The notes under the pieces: model-generated | What the model saw: only the letters and a program-made list of their open reading frames with translations | What the model was told of the DNA's origin: nothing | The model's database searches: none | Made by a program: the position numbers and the translations under genes | Part shown: positions 46,332-55,307 of the stretch, piece by piece | How the letters are laid out: each line of letters opens with the position of its first letter | Position numbering within the stretch: position 1 is the stretch's first letter | Assembly: GCF_900114565.1 (NCBI RefSeq) | Contig: NZ_FOTM01000019.1 | Coordinates: 18,440-82,439, forward strand | Length of the DNA: 64,000 bases | Reading direction: 5' to 3' | From: Leifsonia sp. CL147 | Lineage (GTDB): Bacteria; Actinomycetota; Actinomycetes; Actinomycetales; Microbacteriaceae

Positions 46332-46808
46332 CTATGCGCTCGGAGCCGGCGGCGCGCCGTCGGAGCTCGCCGACGGGGCTGATCCCGAGCTTGTGAGGAT
46401 GAGCTGATCGAGCGCCTGCGCGGGGGTCAGCGAGGTACGGACCGCCTCATCCCACACCCGCTCGTAGGCGGCTTCGCTGACCGGGAGAGAGCGTGGATCG
46501 GCCTGCTCCCGGACCGGCTTCGCCGCGTGCAGCCGCAGCAGCCGTGCGCCCAGGAGGAACGGGACGTTGTCCGCCGGTGCGATGCCACGTCGCCCGGAGC
46601 GGATGGAGATGACGAGGGCGCCGGACGAGGCGGCGTGGCGGACCTCCCGGATCGTCATCCCCGCCAGCTGTGCGAACTCGTGGATGTCGAGCAGCTCGGG
46701 GAGCTTGCCGACGTATTCCTCCACGATGGCGTGACGCAGCTTCGTCCAGGCCTCGGTGTGGTCGCGGCGCCGAACGGAGACGTCCTCGCTCACGCTGATC
46801 TCCGCCAT
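46332..46808 (-). CDS. Hypothetical protein with helix-turn-helix-like segment
   Basis: A 158-residue soluble protein. LLDIHEFAQLAGMTIREVRH (residues 39-58) resembles the excisionase/MerR-type helix-turn-helix, followed by a basic strand ALVISIRSGRRG. The C-terminus is Ser/Ala/Pro-rich. ATG 46808 has AGGGAAGC upstream. It may be a small DNA-binding protein; target unknown. Confidence 0.55.
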   Translation of the reverse strand: MAEISVSEDVSVRRRDHTEAWTKLRHAIVEEYVGKLPELLDIHEFAQLAGMTIREVRHAASSGALVISIRSGRRGIAPADNVPFLLGARLLRLHAAKPVREQADPRSLPVSEAAYERVWDEAVRTSLTPAQALDQLILTSSGSAPSASSDGAPPAPSA

Positions 46809-46982
46809 GTGCTTCCCTCGATCCTTGGATGTGCCGATCTGCTCTTACCCCTGTAAGACGGGGTGAAGGCCCCGCGCGTGACGCGCAGCGCTCAGAATCA
46901 CCGGGTGGATTGCCGGACTCGCTTCATGGCCGCCCGCTCGGCCGAACTTCTGCCCGGGCGGTGACCGTGCGGGTCAGGGCGG

Positions 46983-48515
46983 TCAGCGGAAGGTCAGGAC
47001 CTGTTCGCCCCAGCCGGCGCGGAGCCGTCCGTCCAGGTCGGGCACCAGCCGATCGTTCCGGCCGATGACGAGGGTCGCCCGTCCGTCCGCGTCGTAGGGT
47101 CTCCAACCGGTGCCGGGGACGCCGCTGTGGGCGAAGGCGGCCCAGCGTGCGCGCACCCGTTGCGAGACCGCCTCCGCCGTGCGGCGGCCGCCCAGGACGA
47201 ACGACGGGTCGCGCGGGAGCGTGGAGAAGTCGCCCCAGGCATACGGCAGCTCGGTCGCGTGCGCCGCACCGATCCCGGTCAGCCGCAGCAGCCGGGGCGC
47301 GTGGTCGAAGCGGTACAGGAAGGTGGGCGCGACGGTGCTGTGGCCGGCGGCGGTCCAGAGCGCGGGCATCCGGAAGGCGATGTCGGTGGCCACGCGGACG
47401 CCGCGCGAGAGCGGCCGGCGGGCGTAGACGGCGAGCACGGCCTCGCGGGAGGGGAAGCGGACGCCCGGCGCCTGCTCGGTGGGAAGTGCTGCGAACATCC
47501 GCTCCAGCGCCGCACGACGGATGGGCAGCAGCGGCGACCGCATCAGCCGGAAGAGCGTCGCCTCGTCCCGGTTCGTCCCGATGACCAGGGGCACGGGCAG
47601 CCCGCGGCCCTCGCTCAGCACCCGGAGGGGCGGTTCCGGCAGCAGGTCGTCGCCGACGGCGGGGGCGAAGGCGAGCCGCCCCGGATGCTCGCGCGGGATC
47701 TCGGTGTACACGGCGGCGCCCGCATCCACGATGGCCTGGACGGGGAGCTCGCGGAGCGCCGCCGCGTCTCCCGGGGACACTCCGAGGTGCTCGAGGAAGA
47801 GTCGCGCGACCGTCGCAGAGCGCTCGGGGCCGTACATCGACCCGGCGGGCGGGCTCTGCGCGATGGCCCGCTGGAACAGCCCGCCGGCGGCAGGCGACGC
47901 GAGGAGCGCGGTGACGAGTCCGGCGCCGGCGCTCTGGCCGAAGACGGTCACCGCGTCCGGATCGCCGCCGAACGCATGGATCTCGTCCTGCACCCAGCGG
48001 AGGGCGAGCAGCACATCCCGCAGCCCCGGGTTCGACTGTGCCGTCGCGACGCCGGCCGCTCCGAGGTCGAGGAAGCCGAGCGGGCCGAGGCGGTAGTTGA
48101 GGGTGACGAGGACGACGTCGGCGCTCGTGACCAGCACGTCGCCGCGATAGATCAGCTGGCTGGATGCGCCGAGAGCGTAGGCGCCGCCGTGCAGCCACAC
48201 CATCACCGGTCGTAGGCGGCCGGATGCCGGTTCGGCCGACGGGCGGACGACGTTGAGGAACAGGCAGTCCTCGTCCATCCGCGCGGTGCCCGGCGGGCCG
48301 AGCGGGACGGCGGGGTTGGGCCGCTGAGGCGACGCAGGACCGAAGGCGTCGGCCTCGGCGACGCCATGCCACGGTGCTGCCGGGACCGGCGCCCGCCAGC
48401 GGAGAGCGCCCGTCGGGGGCTCGGCGTAGCGGATGCCGCGCCAGGCGGCCACGCGGCCGTCGTCGCGGCCGCGGACCGCGCCCGCTGCCGTGACGACGAC
48501 CGGCCGCCCGTTCAC
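46983..48515 (-). CDS. Type B carboxylesterase
   Basis: A 510-residue alpha/beta hydrolase. The oxyanion-hole motif is WLHGGAYALGA, the nucleophile elbow is VFGQSAGAGL, and the N-terminal EDCLFLNVVRP is the family signature. The Glu/Asp and His partners lie further on. GTG 48515 is preferred, because it overlaps the YCII gene stop (GTGA); GTG 48536 would add seven residues. It probably cleaves carboxylic esters; substrate unknown. Confidence 0.88.
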   Translation of the reverse strand: MNGRPVVVTAAGAVRGRDDGRVAAWRGIRYAEPPTGALRWRAPVPAAPWHGVAEADAFGPASPQRPNPAVPLGPPGTARMDEDCLFLNVVRPSAEPASGRLRPVMVWLHGGAYALGASSQLIYRGDVLVTSADVVLVTLNYRLGPLGFLDLGAAGVATAQSNPGLRDVLLALRWVQDEIHAFGGDPDAVTVFGQSAGAGLVTALLASPAAGGLFQRAIAQSPPAGSMYGPERSATVARLFLEHLGVSPGDAAALRELPVQAIVDAGAAVYTEIPREHPGRLAFAPAVGDDLLPEPPLRVLSEGRGLPVPLVIGTNRDEATLFRLMRSPLLPIRRAALERMFAALPTEQAPGVRFPSREAVLAVYARRPLSRGVRVATDIAFRMPALWTAAGHSTVAPTFLYRFDHAPRLLRLTGIGAAHATELPYAWGDFSTLPRDPSFVLGGRRTAEAVSQRVRARWAAFAHSGVPGTGWRPYDADGRATLVIGRNDRLVPDLDGRLRAGWGEQVLTFR

Positions 48516-48856
48516 GCCCCGGCGGTCTCCTCCCACTGCATGAACGGGCGCAGCTCCAGCTGCCCGTTACGTGCCATGGGATGACGCGAGGCGATGTCGA
48601 TGGCCTCCTCCAGGCTGTCCACGTCGAGGATGTCGAATCCGCAGATCCACTCCTTCGTCTCGGCGAACGGACCGTCGGTGACATACCGCTTGCCGTCGCG
48701 CACCCGCACCATGCGGGCCTCCGAGGGCGGCTGCAGCACCTCGCCGATCAGGCGCTTGCCCGTGGATTCGAGCTCGTCCACCCACAGGTCGACGTCGGAA
48801 TCGTCCTGCTCGCTGTCCGGCTCGGTGGTGGTGACCACGAACATCATGTACTTCAT
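48512..48856 (-). CDS. YCII-related (DGPF) domain protein
   Basis: A 114-residue ferredoxin-like protein of the YCII/DGPF family. RYVTDGPFAETKEWICGFDI carries the defining DGPF motif. Such proteins often accompany ECF sigma factors; here it is translationally coupled to the esterase gene. ATG 48856 is preceded by GAGAGGA. Function unknown. Confidence 0.85.
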   Translation of the reverse strand: MKYMMFVVTTTEPDSEQDDSDVDLWVDELESTGKRLIGEVLQPPSEARMVRVRDGKRYVTDGPFAETKEWICGFDILDVDSLEEAIDIASRHPMARNGQLELRPFMQWEETAGA

Positions 48857-48968
48857 CGTTCTGTCCTCTCGATTCGCGAACGTTTCATCGGGACGTCGAA
48901 CGAGACGACCACTTCTCGACATTGTGGCCCGACTCCGCTGCGAGCGTGAGGGTTTCGGCAGGAACGCG

Positions 48969-49703
48969 CTACTGGTTCTCGCGCTCGGCGCCGCGGAACA
49001 CGTCCGGATAGTCGTCCAGCCACGACCAGTGGCTGACCGGCCAGCTGATCACGAACGCCTTGCCGACGACATCCGAGAGCGGGACGAACCCCTTGCCCGG
49101 GTCGTTCATGTGATAGCGCGAGTCCGCCGAGTTGTAGCGGTTGTCGCCCATCACCCACACCGTCCCCTGCGGGACCGTGACGTCGAACGACTTCTCGGAG
49201 ACGGCCTGCTCCCCGGCGGGCAGGAGGACGTACGGCTCCTTCAGCGGCACGCCGTTCACGCTCAGCTGGCCGAGGGCGTTGCAGCAGCTGATGTGGTCTC
49301 CCGGCAGGCCGATGAGGCGCTTGACGAGATGCTGGTCCGAGTCGGAGGCGCCCAGACCGACGAAGTCGAGTACGGCCCCGACGCCCTGCTGGAACGCATT
49401 GCCCGTCGGCGGGGGCGCCGGCGGCAGCCAGCCGCCCGGATCCTTGAACACGACGACGTCGCCGCGCTGCAGGCCGAAGACCTTCGGCTGCAGCTCGTTC
49501 ACGATGATCCGGTCATTGATCTGGAGGGTGTTCTCCATCGATCCGGACGGGATGTAGAAGGAGCGGGCGACGAAGGTCTTGATGAGGAACGAGACCAGCA
49601 CCGCGACCACGAAGATGACCACGACATCCCGCAGCAGCGTCTTCCAGTTGGAGGTGCGCCGGGCGGTGCGGCGCGGACGCGCGGTGGCTGTACTGTCGGT
49701 CAC
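48969..49703 (-). CDS. lepB: Signal peptidase I
   Basis: A 244-residue membrane-bound protease that removes Sec signal peptides. One N-terminal membrane helix (VVVIFVVAVLVSFLIKTFVA), the catalytic Ser in IPSGSMENTL, the general-base Lys in VKRLIGLPGD and box E VMGDNRYNSADSR. A 30-residue proline-rich insertion (GGWLPPAPPPTGNAF) lies between boxes C and D. Starts at ATG 49703. Confidence 0.95.
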   Translation of the reverse strand: MTDSTATARPRRTARRTSNWKTLLRDVVVIFVVAVLVSFLIKTFVARSFYIPSGSMENTLQINDRIIVNELQPKVFGLQRGDVVVFKDPGGWLPPAPPPTGNAFQQGVGAVLDFVGLGASDSDQHLVKRLIGLPGDHISCCNALGQLSVNGVPLKEPYVLLPAGEQAVSEKSFDVTVPQGTVWVMGDNRYNSADSRYHMNDPGKGFVPLSDVVGKAFVISWPVSHWSWLDDYPDVFRGAERENQ

Positions 49704-49837
49704 AGTCTCTCACCGTAACGTGCTGAGCCTGTGAGCCGCATCCAACCTCGAATGGGTGTCTTGTTCCCTCAGCGACAGGGTGAGAACATCTCACTACGGG
49801 TCAGCCGGCACATCCTTCCCGCCGGCGCCCGCCCATC

Positions 49838-51307
49838 ATGCGCAGAGCTTTCGGTCGAGGTAGGCAGGCGACGCGGTTCGGGGGACCGCGCCTGATCCCC
49901 GCGTGGGCCGCGCTCGTTCTCGTGGCCGGGGGGCTGCTGGCGGCGCCGCAGCCGGCCGCCGCGGACGAGTGCACTGCGGGATGCGCGGCGCCGTCCTCGA
50001 CGCCCCTCCCGGCCTCGACGCCCCTCCCGGCCTCGGGCCCGACGACCGATCCGCACGGAGGGGACGACGGAGGGGGGACGGACAAGGATCCGGATCCGAG
50101 CTCCACGCCGACTCCCACACCGACACCGACGCCCACGCCTACACCGACGCCGACTCCTACACCGACGCCGACTCCGACGCCGACTCCTACTCCGACGCCC
50201 ACGCCGACGCCCACTCCCACCCCGACTCCGACACCGACCACCACTCCCGCCCCCGCAGCTCCGCCCGAGCCCGCTCCGGTCGACGAAATCACGCTGTCGG
50301 CGCCCGACCTGCCGTCGTTCCAGAACGTCGACCTCGCGCAGCTCCAGCAGGCCGCCCAGCTGGCGAGCGAGCTGGCGGCAGCGCAGCAGCAGCTGGCGGA
50401 CGCCACGCAGCAGGCGCAGGGCGCGCAGCGCGAGCACGCGCAGGCCCAGGCGACCGCTGACGCCCTGAAGAAGGAGGCCGCTGCCGCCACCAAGCATGCG
50501 GAGGGAACGGCCGCCTTCGCCACGGCGCTCATCCGCTCGGCGGGCGCGCACCTGCTGCGGCCGGATCCGCTCGCTGCGGCCCTCACCGGCTCCGGCGGCG
50601 ACCTCCTCACGAAGCTCGGCGCTGCGGACCGGCTGTCCTCCCTCTCCGCGCAGGCCGATGCCGCGCTCCGCGCCGCCGCGAAGGACAAGAAGAGCGCCGA
50701 GGCGATCGCGCAGAAGGCGCAGGGCGCCCGTGACGCCGCCTCCGCCATCGACGTCCAGGCCAGCGCCCAGGCGGTCGAGTCGGCTCAGCAGCAGGTCAAC
50801 GCCGCGTCCGCCGCCCTCGCAGCGACGCCGACCGTGATCGCCGCCGGCTCGAACTTCCAGGTGCTCACCTCCGACCCCACGCTGGTGTCGAGTGGATGGG
50901 CGCTCCCGGTGCACGGACCGATCACCGACGTGTTCGGTCCGCGTCCTTCCCGTCCGCTCGGGACCGCGCTCTTCCACCCCGGGGATGACCTGGGCGCCGC
51001 GTGCGGCACCACGATCTTCGCCGCCGCTGCCGGCACGGTCGAGCGGGCCGGGCCGTTCAGCGGGTACGGCAACTACATCCTCATCGACCACGGCGGCGGA
51101 GTGGAGACGGCCTACGGCCACATCCGCGACGGCGGCATCGGGGTGACGATCGGCGAGCACGTGGCCGCCGGCCAACCGATCGCCCAGGTCGGTTCCACGG
51201 GCCTGTCGACGGGATGCCACCTCCACTTCGAAGTGCACGTCAACGGGCTCCAGATCGACCCGCAGCCGTTCATGGCCGCGCGCGGCGTGGTGCTCGGGAC
51301 GCTCTGA
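49838..51307 (+). CDS. Secreted M23 peptidase with (Thr-Pro)22 rod and coiled coil
   Basis: A 489-residue exported protein. Signal peptide to about residue 42 (PAAADEC). Residues 90-133 are 22 uninterrupted Thr-Pro dipeptides (DNA 50105-50236) with mixed synonymous codons. An Ala/Gln-rich coiled coil follows (residues about 160-330). The C-terminal M23 domain has [11 protein letters not shown] and [10 protein letters not shown], with His and Asp zinc ligands and the HxH motif. Such proteins cut peptidoglycan cross-bridges; the TP rod may span the cell wall. The gene is divergent from lepB. Confidence 0.9.
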   Translation: MRRAFGRGRQATRFGGPRLIPAWAALVLVAGGLLAAPQPAAADECTAGCAAPSSTPLPASTPLPASGPTTDPHGGDDGGGTDKDPDPSSTPTPTPTPTPTPTPTPTPTPTPTPTPTPTPTPTPTPTPTPTPTPTTTPAPAAPPEPAPVDEITLSAPDLPSFQNVDLAQLQQAAQLASELAAAQQQLADATQQAQGAQREHAQAQATADALKKEAAAATKHAEGTAAFATALIRSAGAHLLRPDPLAAALTGSGGDLLTKLGAADRLSSLSAQADAALRAAAKDKKSAEAIAQKAQGARDAASAIDVQASAQAVESAQQQVNAASAALAATPTVIAAGSNFQVLTSDPTLVSSGWALPVHGPITDVFGPRPSRPLGTALFHPGDDLGAACGTTIFAAAAGTVERAGPFSGYGNYILIDHGGGVETAYGHIRDGGIGVTIGEHVAAGQPIAQVGSTGLSTGCHLHFEVHVNGLQIDPQPFMAARGVVLGTL

Positions 51308-51398
51308 GCGCATCCATCCATCGATCCAGAGGCGGGCCCACCTCAGGATTGGCCGGGCACCCGCGCGCAATCGCCGGAGCGGGCGTACCGTTCGAGGC

Positions 51399-52757
51399 AT
51401 GACCGAACTCACGGAGCTCGTCGGGACGTGGATGCGGCGTCAGCGCTGGTACTCGACGAAGAATGTCGAGCCGCGGCTGCGGCTGCTCGGATCGTTCGAT
51501 TCCGGACCGGTGGATGCGCGGCCAGGCGACGGCGACGTCCGCATCACCACCTACTTCTTCTGCGACGACGCTCCGCGCACGCCGCGGGTCTACCAGGTGC
51601 CGGTGGTGGCGCGCGCCGGCCGGGACGGCGAGGAGGCGGCCCTGATCGGGGAGGCCGGAGGCCGTTACCTGTACGACGGTCCGACCGAGGAGGCGTACGT
51701 CGCCTCCCTGGTGCGGCTGATGACGGGCGCGCAGCGCGCGGAGGGGCGGGCAGCGCTCGCCGAGGGGCACTCGCTGGGCGGGCCGCTGGTGGTGCGATCG
51801 TCGCGGCGGCTGACCGGCGAGCAGTCCAACACCTCCATCGTCGGGGAGCTGGAGGGCGGGCGCCCCGCGCTCATCAAGGTGTTCCGCGTGGTGCAGGACG
51901 GCGAGAACCCGGACGTCTCCACGCTCGCGGCGCTCACGGCAGGCGGCTCCCGGCGCACCCCGTCGCTGCTCGGCTGGCTGACCGGACGCTGGCCCACCGG
52001 GGACGGCGGCATCGCATCCGGAGAACTCGCCCTCATGCAGGACTTCCTGCCGGGCGCGGAGGACGGCTGGGAGCTGGCGGTCAGCGCGGCCGAGCACGGC
52101 GAGGACTTCACCGATCGCGCGTTCCAGCTGGGAGCAGGGACGGCTGAGCTGCACCGGCTGATGGCGCACGTGCTCCCCACCAAGCGGGCCACCCGGGAGG
52201 ATGTGGGCCTCGCTCTCGACGGCATGTTCCGGCGGCTGGCGGTGACGACCACCGAGGTGCCGGAGGTCGAGGAGCTGCGGGCCGGCATCACCGCGGTCTA
52301 CGAGGAGGCGGCGGCCGCGCCTCTGCCGCTGCTGCAGCGCATCCACGGCGACCTGCACCTGGGGCAGGTGCTGTACTCGCCGGAGCGGGGCTGGCAGTTC
52401 ATCGACTTCGAGGGCGAGCCGTTGCGGCCGCTCTCGGAGCGGGCGATTCCGGACGCGACGATGCGGGACGTCGCCGGCATGCTGCGCTCGTTCGACTACG
52501 TCGCCGGATCGCTCGCGCGGCGCGAGACGCCGATCGACGCCACCGGCTGGACAGCGGCGGCCCGGGCGGCGTACCTGGACGGGTATGCCTCGGTCGCCGG
52601 CTCCGAGGTCGAGGACTTCGAGCAGCTGCTGGACGCCTTCGAGCTGGACAAGGCGGTGTACGAGATCGCCTACGAGGCGCGGCACCGGCCCTCGTGGATC
52701 CCGATTCCGCTCGCGGCGGTTCAGCGGCTGCTGGCGGCCCGCGCGCTGGAGCTATAG
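51399..52757 (+). CDS. mak: Maltokinase
   Basis: A 452-residue kinase that phosphorylates maltose at C1 (trehalose-to-glycogen GlgE pathway). The kinase-like signature is IHGDLHLGQVLYSPERGWQF followed by IDFEGEPLRPL; the N-terminal cap domain has the RQRWYSTK motif. TreS and GlgE genes do not adjoin, so partners must be elsewhere. Confidence 0.88.
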   Translation: MTELTELVGTWMRRQRWYSTKNVEPRLRLLGSFDSGPVDARPGDGDVRITTYFFCDDAPRTPRVYQVPVVARAGRDGEEAALIGEAGGRYLYDGPTEEAYVASLVRLMTGAQRAEGRAALAEGHSLGGPLVVRSSRRLTGEQSNTSIVGELEGGRPALIKVFRVVQDGENPDVSTLAALTAGGSRRTPSLLGWLTGRWPTGDGGIASGELALMQDFLPGAEDGWELAVSAAEHGEDFTDRAFQLGAGTAELHRLMAHVLPTKRATREDVGLALDGMFRRLAVTTTEVPEVEELRAGITAVYEEAAAAPLPLLQRIHGDLHLGQVLYSPERGWQFIDFEGEPLRPLSERAIPDATMRDVAGMLRSFDYVAGSLARRETPIDATGWTAAARAAYLDGYASVAGSEVEDFEQLLDAFELDKAVYEIAYEARHRPSWIPIPLAAVQRLLAARALEL

Positions 52758-52909
52758 GGCAGCGCGGAGCGGTGCCGCGACGCCAGCGCCGAGGGAGCCT
52801 GCGACCGAGGTAACGAACGGCACCGCAACGCAGCGCGGAGCGGTGCCGCGACCCCAGCGCCGAGGGAGCCTGCGACCGAGGTGACGAACGCCAGCGGCAC
52901 TTCGCGGTC
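52758..52909. repeat. 61-bp direct repeat, two copies
   Basis: 52759-52819 and 52830-52890 are nearly identical, 71 bp apart. Each contains GAGCGGTGCCGCGAC and CGAGGGAGCCTGCGACCGAG and ends in AACGAACG or GACGAACG. CGGTGCCG pairs with CGGCACCG in the spacer, so the pair can also fold. It separates mak from the paa cluster. Confidence 0.75.
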
Positions 52910-53680
52910 TCAGTGCCCGGTGAAGCCCGGCTTTCGCTTCTCCTGGAAGGCGCGGAAGCCCTCCCGGTAGTCCGCGGTGTCGCGCAAGCGGGACTGCGCG
53001 GCGTTCTCCGCCGCGACGGATCCCCAGAGGTCGAGGGAGCCGTCGCGCAGGCCGGCGACGATGCGCTTGCTCGCCAGGAACGCCTCGGTCGCGCCGGAGG
53101 CTGCTGCGGTGGCGGCCGCATCCACCTCGTCCCGCAGCTGGGAGGCCGGGAGGGCGCGCGAGAACAGTCCGGCGGCGACGGCTTCGGCGCCGGAGAGCAG
53201 GCGGCCCGAGAAGACGAGGTCGAGCGCACGATGGGGGCCCAGCCGCGAGACGAGCAGCCAGTGGCCGCCGGAGTCCAGGGCGGCTCCGAGGGCGGCGAAC
53301 GGGGAGCCGACCTTGGCGTCCTCGGCGACGTACACGACGTCGGTCATGGCCAGCAGGCCGAGTCCGACCCCGAGGCAGGCGCCGTGCGCGGCCGCGAAGG
53401 TCGGTGCGGGGAAGGCCGCGATGCGGCGCAGGAGCGGAGTGACGAGGCCGTCGAGATAGCCGGCGACATCGTCGGTGGCCGGGTCGACGCCGGCGATGTC
53501 CCGGCCGGCGCAGAAGGCGCGGCCCTCGCCGCGCAGCACGAGCGCGCGCACGCCGGACGCCTCCGCCTCCGCGTAGGCGGCGGTGAGCTCGCGGAGGTCG
53601 CCCGGCCCGAGGGCGTTCAGCCGCTCGGGGGCGTTGAGGGTCACGCGGGCGATGCCGTCGGCGATGTCCAGGTCGATCAC
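52910..53680 (-). CDS. paaG: Enoyl-CoA hydratase/isomerase, probable PaaG
   Basis: A 256-residue crotonase. GEGRAFCAGRDIAG is the oxyanion hole; the Asp in LDSGGHWLLV sits where PaaG has its catalytic Asp. The C-terminus TADYREGFRAFQEKRKPGF resembles that of E. coli PaaG, the isomerase that converts the ring epoxide to an oxepin-CoA. It follows paaE by 45 bp. Other crotonase functions are possible. Confidence 0.75.
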   Translation of the reverse strand: MIDLDIADGIARVTLNAPERLNALGPGDLRELTAAYAEAEASGVRALVLRGEGRAFCAGRDIAGVDPATDDVAGYLDGLVTPLLRRIAAFPAPTFAAAHGACLGVGLGLLAMTDVVYVAEDAKVGSPFAALGAALDSGGHWLLVSRLGPHRALDLVFSGRLLSGAEAVAAGLFSRALPASQLRDEVDAAATAAASGATEAFLASKRIVAGLRDGSLDLWGSVAAENAAQSRLRDTADYREGFRAFQEKRKPGFTGH

Positions 53681-53725
53681 GGCGTTCTCCTAGGGGTGGG
53701 ATGGGGTGGGGTCGGGGCCGGGGGT

Positions 53726-54814
53726 TCAGACGTCGTAGTCGACCACGACGCGATCGGTGAGTGGATGGGACTGGCACGTCAGCACGTAGCCGCGCTCGAG
53801 CTCCTCGGGCTCGAGGGCGTAGTTCTCCGTCATCCGCACGTCACCCGAGACGAGCCGTGCGCGACAGGTGCCGCAGACACCGCCGGTGCAGGCGAACGGC
53901 ACATCCGGGCGCACCCGCAGGGCGGCGTTGAGGACGGACTCGTTCGCATCCACCGGCGTGGTCACGGTCGAGGTCAGCCCGTCGAGCCGGAACTCGATCT
54001 CGGCCGTGCGCTCGCCCTCGTGCACGACGACCGGGTGGCCGACATCGCCGCGCGGCTCGCCCGGCTCGCCGGTGGTGAACAGCTCGAAGTGGATGCGCTC
54101 GCGCGCCACCCCGTACTCCTCGAGAACGTCGCGGCACAGCTGGACGAGCTCGAACGGTCCGCACAGGAACCACTCGTCGACGGTGTCTGGCGGGAGCAGC
54201 GTGTCCAGCATCCGCCGCAGTCGCTCCTCGTCGATCCGGCCGGAGAGCAGCGGCGCAGACCGCTGCTCGCGCGACAGCACGTGGTGCAGCGCGAGGCGTG
54301 CCGGGTAGCGGTCCTTCAGATCGGCGAGCTCCTCCAGGAACATCACGTCGACGGCGGTGCGGTTGGTGTAGACGAGCGTGAAGCTGGAGGTGGAGGATGC
54401 GGCGAGAACACTGCCGGCGAGTGCCATCAGCGGGGTGATACCCGAGCCGGCGGCGATGCCGGCGATGTGCCGGTCCTGCATGCGCTCGGAATCGAGAGTG
54501 AAGGTGCCCTGCGGGCTCATCACGTCGATCGCATCCCCCGGGCGGAGCTCGCTCGTGGCCCAGGTGGAGAACGCGCCGCCGAGGTCGCGCTTGATGGCCA
54601 CGCTGATCCGTCCGGGCTCCGGCGGCCGGCACAGCGAGTAGCTGCGGCGCAGCTCGCGGCCGTCGACGTGGGCGCGCAGCGCGACGTGCTGGCCGGGCAG
54701 GTAGTCGTACTCGCCGCGCAACTCGTCGGGGACGGCGAAGGTCACCTCGACGCTCGCCGCTGTGAGCGGACGCACCTCCGCCACGGGCAGGCTGTGGAAC
54801 CGGGCGCGCGCCAT
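53726..54814 (-). CDS. paaE: Phenylacetyl-CoA epoxidase reductase PaaE
   Basis: A 362-residue flavin/iron-sulfur reductase giving NADPH electrons to the epoxidase. FAD domain LRRSYSLCRPPEP and IAGIAAGSGITPLMALA (NAD loop) precede a C-terminal plant-type [2Fe-2S] domain with ACTGGVCGTCRARLVSG and the final Cys in VLTCQSHPL. Spaced 10 bp from paaD. Confidence 0.95.
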   Translation of the reverse strand: MARARFHSLPVAEVRPLTAASVEVTFAVPDELRGEYDYLPGQHVALRAHVDGRELRRSYSLCRPPEPGRISVAIKRDLGGAFSTWATSELRPGDAIDVMSPQGTFTLDSERMQDRHIAGIAAGSGITPLMALAGSVLAASSTSSFTLVYTNRTAVDVMFLEELADLKDRYPARLALHHVLSREQRSAPLLSGRIDEERLRRMLDTLLPPDTVDEWFLCGPFELVQLCRDVLEEYGVARERIHFELFTTGEPGEPRGDVGHPVVVHEGERTAEIEFRLDGLTSTVTTPVDANESVLNAALRVRPDVPFACTGGVCGTCRARLVSGDVRMTENYALEPEELERGYVLTCQSHPLTDRVVVDYDV

Positions 54815-54824
54815 CAGGCGGCCC

Positions 54825-55307
54825 TCACAGCGCTTTGAAGTGGTCGAAGGGCTCGCCGCAGGCGCGGCAGACGAACAGCGCCTTGCACGAGGTCGAGCCG
54901 AAGTGCGCCACCTCCCGGGTGTCGAGGGAGCCGCAGTGCGGGCACTTCACCGACAGGCGGAGGCTGACCGGGCCGGCGGCGGAAGGCGGGGCGATCCCGT
55001 ACTCCTTCAGCGCCGTGCGACCGGCGGCGCTGATCCAGTCGGTCGTCCAGGCGGGAGACAGCGTGAGACGGACGCGCACCTCGCTGAAGCCTGCGGAGGT
55101 CAGGGCGCGCACCACATCCTCGCGGATCGCATCCATCGCCGGGCAGCCGGAGTAGGTCGGCGTGATGACGACCTCGACGCCGTCGTCGCCGACCGTGACC
55201 TCGCGCAGCACGCCGAGATCGTCGATGGTGAGGACGGGCACCTCCGGGTCGACCACGGCGGCGGCGGCCGACCACGCGCGCGCCGCGTCCGCATGATGCG
55301 TCACCAT
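54825..55307 (-). CDS. paaD: PaaD, phenylacetyl-CoA epoxidase assembly protein
   Basis: A 160-residue protein, MIP18-like at the N-terminus (DPEVPVLTIDDLGVLREV; VITPTYSGCPAMDAIREDV) and zinc-ribbon-like at the end (SVKCPHCGSLDT then ALFVCRACGEPF, four Cys). PaaD is thought to help assemble a metal centre for the epoxidase. ATG 55307 overlaps the paaC stop; GTG 55304 in frame is an alternative. Confidence 0.92.
   Translation of the reverse strand: MVTHHADAARAWSAAAAVVDPEVPVLTIDDLGVLREVTVGDDGVEVVITPTYSGCPAMDAIREDVVRALTSAGFSEVRVRLTLSPAWTTDWISAAGRTALKEYGIAPPSAAGPVSLRLSVKCPHCGSLDTREVAHFGSTSCKALFVCRACGEPFDHFKAL

Noticed and set aside
49838..50740. Minus-strand frame with long Gly-Val repeats
   Set aside because: It is the complement of the Thr-Pro and coiled-coil coding sequence of the M23 peptidase, which has signal peptide and catalytic motifs.
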